Of a stretch of DNA of 27,197 nucleotides, positions 22,421 through 27,197 are shown one piece after another. The position numbers were made by a program, and so were the translations under genes. Positions within the stretch are counted from its first letter, which is position 1, and each line of letters starts with the position of its first letter. The DNA comes from Anaerolineaceae bacterium UBA6133. GTDB taxonomy: Bacteria > Chloroflexota > Anaerolineae > Anaerolineales > Anaerolineaceae. The stretch spans positions 6,494 through 33,690 of the forward strand of contig DIVL01000035.1 of the NCBI GenBank assembly GCA_002435825.1. The letters are read 5' to 3'. The notes beneath the pieces were generated by a model that saw only the letters and a list, made by a program, of their open reading frames with translations, was not told the DNA's origin and did no database searches.

Positions 22421-22492
22421 GTAGGGGCGAAGCATCCTTTACTGAGTTTGTTCAATGAGAAGAGGTATTCTTTTGTGATGCTTCGCCCTCAC
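22421..22492. repeat. Type C palindromic element, copy C2
   Basis: GTAGGGGCGAAGCATC and GATGCTTCGCCCTCAC ends, 72 bp, same length and ends as C1 at 12955-13026; the centres differ. Confidence 0.75.
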
Positions 22493-22509
22493 ACTCGAAT
22501 TGATTTGGC

Positions 22510-22515
22510 TATAAT
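22510..22515 (+). promoter_or_regulatory. Perfect -10 box (TATAAT) before the SDR remnant
   Basis: TATAAT lies 6 nt before the ATG at 22522; no Shine-Dalgarno and no -35 are evident. The promoter seems to survive although the gene is broken. Confidence 0.45.
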
Positions 22516-22521
22516 TAAATT

Positions 22522-22701
22522 ATGAATACATTTGTGGTCGGAAGCACAGGATTTTTGCGCTATTTTGCGGTGCAGGAACTGCTGGCACGCGGTCACACTG
22601 TGCACAGTATTTCTCTTCATCATATAGCAGGACGTAACTTGGCTACGAAAAGGGAGGCTACGAAAAGGGAGATCTGGAAATGGCACTGGAAGACACGATG
22701 A
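22522..22701 (+). pseudogene. Truncated NAD(P)-dependent epimerase/SDR remnant
   Basis: A 59-codon frame. The first ~31 residues are a clear Rossmann start (MNTFVVGSTGFLRYFAVQEL, then LLARGHTV), matching the GxTGFLG...RGHxV opening of extended SDR/NmrA-type proteins of about 300 residues. The family's last glycine of GFLG is Arg here. After that, the text becomes unrelated: a 15-bp tandem duplication (22642-22656 and 22657-22671, encoding ATKRE twice) and a Trp/Lys-rich tail to a TGA. The nucleotide-binding half alone could not catalyse. It is most likely a decayed gene with a large deletion. Confidence 0.65.
22642..22671 (+). repeat. 15-bp perfect tandem duplication
   Basis: GCTACGAAAAGGGAG occurs twice head to tail inside the SDR remnant, just after its recognisable part ends. 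Confidence 0.85.
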
Positions 22702-22724
22702 GAGCCTGCCTTCCGAAAAGTTCC

Positions 22725-22733
22725 TGATAAAAT
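22725..22733 (+). promoter_or_regulatory. Extended -10 (TGA-TAAAAT) for the 131-residue membrane protein
   Basis: TGATAAAAT fits the TGn-TATAAT extended -10 pattern and ends 6 nt before the ATG at 22740. No Shine-Dalgarno is seen. Confidence 0.5.
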
Positions 22734-22739
22734 AAACCC

Positions 22740-23135
22740 ATGAAATTGAGCAAAATACTTGACCCGCGTGGTTCCAAAACCGCTTATCTTATGCTGGCGA
22801 TAGCTGGCAATGTTGCCATGGCGCTGTTTTTCTTCAGCCTGGTCGACAGTCTGGTGGCGCGCTACGGCGATTTGGTCACTGGACTGGATACGACCCTGAT
22901 GCTGGGCATTTTCCTTGGTTCACTGACAGTCGGTTTCCTGGTTGCCATTATCGCCAAAGACAAACGCGGCCTCACCTACGGGGTCTATGGCGGGCTGGCT
23001 GGAATGATTGTGATCGGGTTGATGACCTGGAAAAGCGGCTTGCTCTCAGCGCTGGTCAGCCTGATGGCAGTTTTTGGCGGTTTTAACGGCGGCTCGCTGG
23101 GGGAAATGTTTCAACGTACCCGCAAACCGAAATAG
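22740..23135 (+). CDS. Small four-helix membrane protein, unknown function
   Basis: 131 residues, not recognised. About four hydrophobic stretches are visible: TAYLMLAIAGNVAMALFFFS (14-33), TTLMLGIFLGSLTVGFLVAI (51-70), GVYGGLAGMIVIGLMTW (80-96) and LLSALVSLMAVFGGFNGG (101-118). The ends and the loop at KDKRG are basic, which places both termini and that loop in the cytoplasm. Glycine-rich helices suggest tight packing. The start at 22740 is supported by an extended -10 box 6 nt upstream, implying a leaderless message. It converges on murE with only 9 bp between the two stop codons. Confidence 0.7.
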   Translation: MKLSKILDPRGSKTAYLMLAIAGNVAMALFFFSLVDSLVARYGDLVTGLDTTLMLGIFLGSLTVGFLVAIIAKDKRGLTYGVYGGLAGMIVIGLMTWKSGLLSALVSLMAVFGGFNGGSLGEMFQRTRKPK

Positions 23136-23147
23136 CTGGATCAGCTA
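23133..23147. other. Palindrome formed by two convergent stop codons
   Basis: TAGCTGGATCAGCTA: the left TAG ends the membrane protein gene on + and the right CTA is the murE TAG on -. The 6-bp arms with a 3-nt loop make a short bidirectional hairpin, without T-runs on either side. Confidence 0.5.
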
Positions 23148-24725
23148 AGCAGGCTTTGGGGTGGAGCTGGTCGGCAGCCAGGGCATTTGCGCGCCTTCAA
23201 TGCCAAGGTGCTCGGCGAGCGCGGCTTGCATGGCGGTGCGGTCATCCCAAAGGTATTCCTCAGTACCAAAACACATCGATTGCTCGTGCCCCTTCCCGCA
23301 GGAGATCACCAGGTCGCCAGGCTGGGCAAGGCTGAGGGCTTTGCGCAGCGCGTCCCCGCGGTCCGGTACGCGATAAAAATTCACGCCTTCCACGCCGCCG
23401 GCTTTGATTGCCGACTGCGCCATTTCTTCCAGGATCCCGTCAAGCGGCTCGGTGCGCGGGTCTTCAGCCGTGAGAATGCTGATATCAGCGAGTTTGACCG
23501 ACACAGCAGGCATCATGCGCCGCTTCTCGCGGTCGCGCAAGCCGGCTGAGCCGTAGATGGCGATCACCCGACCCTCCGTCATGGCGCGGGCAGTGACCAG
23601 GGCGTTTTCGAGCGCGTAGGGTGTGTGGGCAAAGTCTATAATGGCGGTGAAGTCTTGCCCAAGATCGATGCGCTGCATCCGCCCGGGGCTGCCCTCAAAG
23701 CTCTCTAAGTCCTTCACAGCCTGCTCAAGGTCGACTCCAAGCGATGTGACCGTGGCAAGCGCGGCGAGGATGTTGGAGACGTTGTAAAAACCGGCGATGG
23801 GGCAGTGCACCGGCATCCGCTTTGTTTCTGTGTGCAGCGTGAAGCTCAGATCGCTTATGGTGCTGGTAATTTCATCCGCCCAGAAGTGGGCTTCATTGAT
23901 CCGGCTGTAGGTGAGGAATCCCGGCGGTGATGTGCGCTTTAAATAATCGTAGGAGCGATCATCTTTGTTAAGCACCGCCAGCCGAAGGTTGCCGATTCGT
24001 TTACGCGGGGTTTCCATGAGCATCTCGAACAGCCTGCTCTTGGTTTGGAGGTAATTTTCATAGCTGCCGTGATAATCAAGGTGTTCGTGGGTGACGTTGG
24101 TGATAACCGCCAGGTCGTAATCGCAGGCGATCACCCGTCCTTGCGCCAGCCCGTGCGAAGTCGTTTCGAGCACGCAATGCGTCATGCCGGCAGCCACCAT
24201 CTGCGCCAGGTATGCCTGGATTTCAGGAGATTCGGGCGTTGTCACATGGAAGCCAGTATCCAGCGCCTGGTCGCCGATCAGCGCGTTGACGGTGCTGATC
24301 ATGCCGGCGGGTTTGCCGGACTTGGTCAGGAGGTGGTGGATCAGCATCGAGGTGGTGGTTTTGCCGTCGGTACCTGTGACGCCGATCATGCGCAGTTTCC
24401 GCGCTGGAAAGCGCTGGAAACTCGCTGCCAGGTATGCCAGGGCGAAGCGCAGGTCCCCCTCCAGGCGAACGTATGGTACGGGAAGTCCCTCCGGAGCAGG
24501 ACGATCGCTGAGGATGACGCGTGCGCCATTGGCAACGGCAGATGGGATGTAGTTGAAGCCATCGCTGCTCTCACCTTTGATTGCGACGAAGGCAAAGCCT
24601 TTCCGAACGCGGCGCGAGTCACTGCTGACGCCCGCGATCATCACTGGCGGAATGGGGTCCAGTGCGGTCAGTGGCGCGTTCGAAAAAACAGAGCGAAGTG
24701 AACGGCGTCGGATGGGTTGGTCCAT
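23145..24725 (-). CDS. murE: UDP-N-acetylmuramoyl-tripeptide synthetase (MurE ligase)
   Basis: Cytoplasmic ATP-dependent ligase adding the third amino acid of the peptidoglycan stem. It has 526 residues; MurE is usually about 480-510. It shows SSDSRRVRKGFAFVAIKG (34-51), the ATP loop GTDGKTTT (118-125), TTPES (162-166), NVTHEHLDYHG (210-220), the carbamylated-lysine position K229 in YLQTKSRLF, SPGRMQ, and the C-terminal SCGKGHEQS. The residue-3 specificity motif reads EDPR (421-424) where meso-diaminopimelate enzymes have DNPR, so the added amino acid is uncertain (diaminopimelate, lysine or ornithine). The ribosome site is weak. It is the last gene of a four-gene operon, 6 bp after a bitopic membrane protein, and is not in a cell-division gene cluster here. 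Confidence 0.93.
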   Translation of the reverse strand: MDQPIRRRSLRSVFSNAPLTALDPIPPVMIAGVSSDSRRVRKGFAFVAIKGESSDGFNYIPSAVANGARVILSDRPAPEGLPVPYVRLEGDLRFALAYLAASFQRFPARKLRMIGVTGTDGKTTTSMLIHHLLTKSGKPAGMISTVNALIGDQALDTGFHVTTPESPEIQAYLAQMVAAGMTHCVLETTSHGLAQGRVIACDYDLAVITNVTHEHLDYHGSYENYLQTKSRLFEMLMETPRKRIGNLRLAVLNKDDRSYDYLKRTSPPGFLTYSRINEAHFWADEITSTISDLSFTLHTETKRMPVHCPIAGFYNVSNILAALATVTSLGVDLEQAVKDLESFEGSPGRMQRIDLGQDFTAIIDFAHTPYALENALVTARAMTEGRVIAIYGSAGLRDREKRRMMPAVSVKLADISILTAEDPRTEPLDGILEEMAQSAIKAGGVEGVNFYRVPDRGDALRKALSLAQPGDLVISCGKGHEQSMCFGTEEYLWDDRTAMQAALAEHLGIEGAQMPWLPTSSTPKPA

Positions 24726-24731
24726 TTTCGG

Positions 24732-25343
24732 CTACTTTCTCTTTTTTACGGGCTGCTTTTTCTTATTCAGCAAGTAGGCAGCCAGCAGGCTCAGCAGCCC
24801 GGCAGCCAGGCAGACAAAACCCCAGGTGGTCAGTTCGCCTTGGGTGGCGGCAGTAGACTCAGTTATCTCCATGCTGAAATCGATTATTTGCTGGGCAGTG
24901 ATGGCATAGTTGCCGCTCAAACTGTTATCGCCGAGCCCCATCGAAATACTTGCCTCGGCAAAACCGGCGATAAAGGGTTCCACTTCCCACACGAAGGTTT
25001 TTCGTCCGCCTTCCACCGGGATCAGCATGCGCTTCTGCGGCTGGACGACGGTTTTGAGCATGTCGAGCTGCAGGTCAAAAACGACTCCTTGCGAAAGGAC
25101 GCTCTCGAGCGCCTTATCCGCCTGGTATGCCACCGTGATCAGGTTTTTGCGTCCGGTTTCCAGCTTTTCGGGATAGGTCACCATCACGTTCAGATTGCCG
25201 CCGCTACCATGGAGCCAGTCAGCCAGGGCAACAGCCTGGCTTTGGGAGCTGACAGGGATCGCCCTCCGGGTGAAGAGAAAGCCGCTGACAGCCAGCAAGA
25301 GCAGACCTGCAATCAGAAAAATAGTTTGTTTCTTGATTTTCAT
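24732..25343 (-). CDS. Bitopic membrane protein of unknown function
   Basis: 203 residues, no family recognised. It has an N-terminal membrane anchor or signal (KKQTIFLIAGLLLLAVSGFL, residues 4-23). The outer domain of about 145 residues is rich in beta-like stretches (NLNVMVTYPEKLETGRKNLI, GGRKTFVWEVEPFIAGF). A C-terminal membrane helix (WGFVCLAAGLLSLLAAYLL, about 174-192) is closed by a very basic tail (NKKKQPVKKRK). Both ends should be cytoplasmic and the middle outside. Its start overlaps the previous gene's stop by ATGA, and murE starts 6 bp after its stop, so it is translated with both. Position next to murE makes a wall-related role possible, but this is only context. Confidence 0.75.
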   Translation of the reverse strand: MKIKKQTIFLIAGLLLLAVSGFLFTRRAIPVSSQSQAVALADWLHGSGGNLNVMVTYPEKLETGRKNLITVAYQADKALESVLSQGVVFDLQLDMLKTVVQPQKRMLIPVEGGRKTFVWEVEPFIAGFAEASISMGLGDNSLSGNYAITAQQIIDFSMEITESTAATQGELTTWGFVCLAAGLLSLLAAYLLNKKKQPVKKRK

Positions 25344-25513
25344 TTAAACACCACCAGGTAAATAATGCCCAGGACCAGGATCGCGGATGTGATCCTGCCA
25401 AGAATTGTGTAATCATTTCGGAGCGCGTAAAGCAGCAGGATCGGCAGCAAGACCTCGATCACGAGGACCAGCATATTGATGCGAAATTTCTTGGTTTCTT
25501 TGCTTAAGCCCAT
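25340..25513 (-). CDS. Small two-helix membrane protein
   Basis: 57 residues, not recognised. After a charged start (MGLSKETKKFRI) come two hydrophobic segments, NMLVLVIEVLLPILLLYAL (about 13-31) and ILGRITSAILVLGIIYLVVF (about 37-56). ATG 25513 is chosen over a GTG at 25525 because GGTGGAG precedes it at about 7 nt and only one base separates it from the permease stop. Its own stop overlaps the next start (ATGA). The packing on both sides supports a real gene. It may be an accessory subunit of the transporter or of the downstream bitopic protein. Confidence 0.65.
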   Translation of the reverse strand: MGLSKETKKFRINMLVLVIEVLLPILLLYALRNDYTILGRITSAILVLGIIYLVVFK

Positions 25514-25514
25514 T

Positions 25515-27089
25515 TCAAGCTCCACCGCTCAGCAGCCACGACCAAATCGCAGTCGCGATTGCAATCACGGTTATCGGGATTAGACCATATCCAATCAGCT
25601 TTCGCAAGACCTTGCCTTCCTGCCCACCGAGACCGACCGTGATGCAGGCGACAATCAACTTCGTGGGAGACATCACACTCCCCATCGAACCGCCTGCGTG
25701 TTGCGCTGCCAAAATCAGCGGTACATTGAGCTTGAGCAGGGCAGCCGCCTCTGCCTGGAGCGCGCCAAACAGGATGTTGCTGTTGTTGTTTGTCCCGGTC
25801 AGGAAAGCGCCCATCACCCCAACAAAGGGCACCACTGCCGGGTAGATCACCCCATTGATCGTTTCGGCGATCCCCCTCGCCAGCGTGCTCGTCATGCCGA
25901 CCTGGGTCATGATGGTCGAGACCCCCGCCATAACCACTATGCCCAGGCTACCGTCAACCGTGTTGTGGGAAGTGAGGCTGAGAATGCGGCGGAGAGAGGT
26001 GTTCTTGAGCCGACCTGCACGCTTCAATACGATGGTTGAAAGAAAAACGGTCGCAAACAGCACCATGCCCGGGTGCGAAAAGGGGTGCAGGACGGGGCTG
26101 GATTCTGCCGGGGTGACAAAGCCCAACCCGGATACGATCTCAGGGTACGAAAGACTGAACGAAACCCGGTTCAGGAAAGCATTGAGCGGTCGGATCATGG
26201 CGACAGCAAAACCGATTCCCACCAGCAACATGTAGGGCGTCAGATACACCAGCAGATCCCTGGTACGCAGTTCCTGACCGCCATTCGAGATGGCATTTTT
26301 TGCGCCCTGATAGCCTGGCAGGTGGGTGAGGAGCACGAGCGTGGCGATGCCAACCAGCGAAGGTCCGATTGTGCTGAGGCTCCAGAAACCGTTTACATTG
26401 AGAATGTAGAGCGTGGCGCCCATCGTAAGGCTGACGGCGAGAATGGCGGGGAAAGCGTGGCGCACGCCCTTCCAGCCGGTGCCAAGCAGGGTGATGATCA
26501 CGCCTGTCGGCACGAAGCTGAGCGCGAACAGGATGGCGGAATAGGGGGCGATGAGCAAGCCGGGCACTCCCGCAACGGCGATCAGTGACTCGAAAGCGGA
26601 TCCCATCCCGCCGAAAGAAACCGCCCAGGCGTGCCCGATGGTGGTCATGACGACGGAGAGGATAGGGCTGAATCCCATCCCCACCAGGATTGGCGCGCCC
26701 ACCGCCACCGCCACTCCGAAGCCGCCCATACCCTGCAGGAAAGAAGTCAGCAGCCAGGCAATCAGCAGCAGCTGGATGGAACGGTCGTTGGAGAGACGCG
26801 GAATGAAGAGAGAGATGGCGCGGACGCTGCCCGCTTCGCTGGCGAGGCTGTAAAGCAGTAGAGCGCCCCAGATGATGAGCAGCAGATTCACAGCCAGCAC
26901 CAGCGCTTTCACTTGCGACCAGGCCAGGATCAGCCAGCTTCCGCCGAAAGCGATCAGGCTGACCGCTACCGCCACCAGAAAGCTCATGGCGCCAGCGCGC
27001 AAAGCTCCCCATTTGAAGAGGAGCATCAGGACGATAACGGTCAGGATAGGCAGAAAGGACAGCAGCCAGTTGCCGAGAGTCAGTTCCAT
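25515..27089 (-). CDS. L-lactate/glycolate permease family transporter (LctP/LldP)
   Basis: Secondary transporter of 524 residues with about 13-14 membrane helices, typical for the family (about 520-560). Diagnostic stretches are AWLLTSFLQGMGGFGVAVAV, GAPILVGMGFSP with TTIGHAWAVSFGGMGSAF, FLTGTNNNSNILFGALQ and AAQHAGGSMGSVMSPTK. Family members take up lactate or glycolate with protons across the cytoplasmic membrane; which substrate applies here cannot be told. No lactate dehydrogenase or lut genes are adjacent. It leads an operon with two small membrane proteins and murE. A TATAAT lies 9 nt before the ATG and there is no Shine-Dalgarno, suggesting a leaderless message. Confidence 0.92.
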   Translation of the reverse strand: MELTLGNWLLSFLPILTVIVLMLLFKWGALRAGAMSFLVAVAVSLIAFGGSWLILAWSQVKALVLAVNLLLIIWGALLLYSLASEAGSVRAISLFIPRLSNDRSIQLLLIAWLLTSFLQGMGGFGVAVAVGAPILVGMGFSPILSVVMTTIGHAWAVSFGGMGSAFESLIAVAGVPGLLIAPYSAILFALSFVPTGVIITLLGTGWKGVRHAFPAILAVSLTMGATLYILNVNGFWSLSTIGPSLVGIATLVLLTHLPGYQGAKNAISNGGQELRTRDLLVYLTPYMLLVGIGFAVAMIRPLNAFLNRVSFSLSYPEIVSGLGFVTPAESSPVLHPFSHPGMVLFATVFLSTIVLKRAGRLKNTSLRRILSLTSHNTVDGSLGIVVMAGVSTIMTQVGMTSTLARGIAETINGVIYPAVVPFVGVMGAFLTGTNNNSNILFGALQAEAAALLKLNVPLILAAQHAGGSMGSVMSPTKLIVACITVGLGGQEGKVLRKLIGYGLIPITVIAIATAIWSWLLSGGA

Positions 27090-27098
27090 AGGGATTTT

Positions 27099-27104
27099 AT
27101 TATA
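27099..27104 (-). promoter_or_regulatory. Perfect -10 box (TATAAT) for the permease-murE operon
   Basis: On the minus strand TATAAT ends 9 nt before the ATG at 27089; the intervening AAAATCCCT has no ribosome-binding sequence. No clear -35 is seen. Confidence 0.5.
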
Positions 27105-27177
27105 AGTTATCGCGCCGAAAACGGGGCTACTCGTTGTAGTTGTAGGCCGGGTTGCGTTCCGGAGGATTAAGTAGAGG

Positions 27178-27195
27178 CTGACCCAAAAGGGTCAG
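27178..27195. repeat. Inverted repeat at the window edge
   Basis: CTGACCC and GGGTCAG pair across AAAA. It lies upstream of the permease operon and may be part of another repeat or a terminator that continues outside the window. Confidence 0.4.
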
Positions 27196-27197
27196 TC

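Overview
The window reads as chromosomal DNA of a Chloroflexota bacterium, most likely class Anaerolineae. This is inferred from overall protein character (elongation factor G, S10, a K+-independent membrane pyrophosphatase, CIRCE-controlled hrcA-grpE-dnaK-dnaJ-prmA, a BioF2-type acyltransferase) and from intergenic regions packed with short palindromic repeats. No rRNA, tRNA, CRISPR array, transposase or phage gene was seen. The taxonomic call rests on recognition, not on a search.

Layout. 1-2292: the 3' part of fusA and rpsJ on +, closed by a strong intrinsic terminator, so the S10 gene is cut off from the rest of a ribosomal operon. 2480-5190: a 2H phosphoesterase (LigT-like) on +, then on - a DUF368 membrane protein and a cupin-padR pair with its own promoter and terminator. 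5200-6121: about 900 bp of palindromic repeats and a structured leader. 6122-8797: an FGGY sugar kinase and a YitT-type membrane protein on +. 8798-9312: a second repeat cluster. 9313-11476: hppA on - with its promoter. 11871-13097: a truncated sugar/nucleoside ABC permease that ends at a third repeat cluster. 13098-18808: the heat-shock operon on -, headed by a sigma70-like promoter and a perfect CIRCE operator. 18868-22266: a divergent pair, a BioF2-like acyltransferase (-) and a large protein with a degenerate PP2C-like domain, one membrane helix and a propeller-like outer domain (+). 22267-23135: repeats, a broken SDR/epimerase remnant and a small four-helix membrane protein. 23145-27089: a tightly packed four-gene operon on - (lactate permease family, a 57-residue membrane protein, a 203-residue bitopic protein, MurE).

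How the parts relate. The heat-shock operon is a self-regulated unit: HrcA binds CIRCE, and GrpE, DnaK and DnaJ form the chaperone machine; PrmA is carried as a fifth cistron. The other operons are small and functionally mixed. The points most worth following are: (1) a superfamily of nearly fixed-length palindromic elements sharing outer ends but carrying alternative core stems; (2) the degenerate PP2C-TM-propeller protein; (3) several genes whose -10 box lies 6-9 nt from the start codon with no Shine-Dalgarno sequence, suggesting leaderless mRNAs; (4) murE as the last gene of an operon with a transporter and two unknown membrane proteins.
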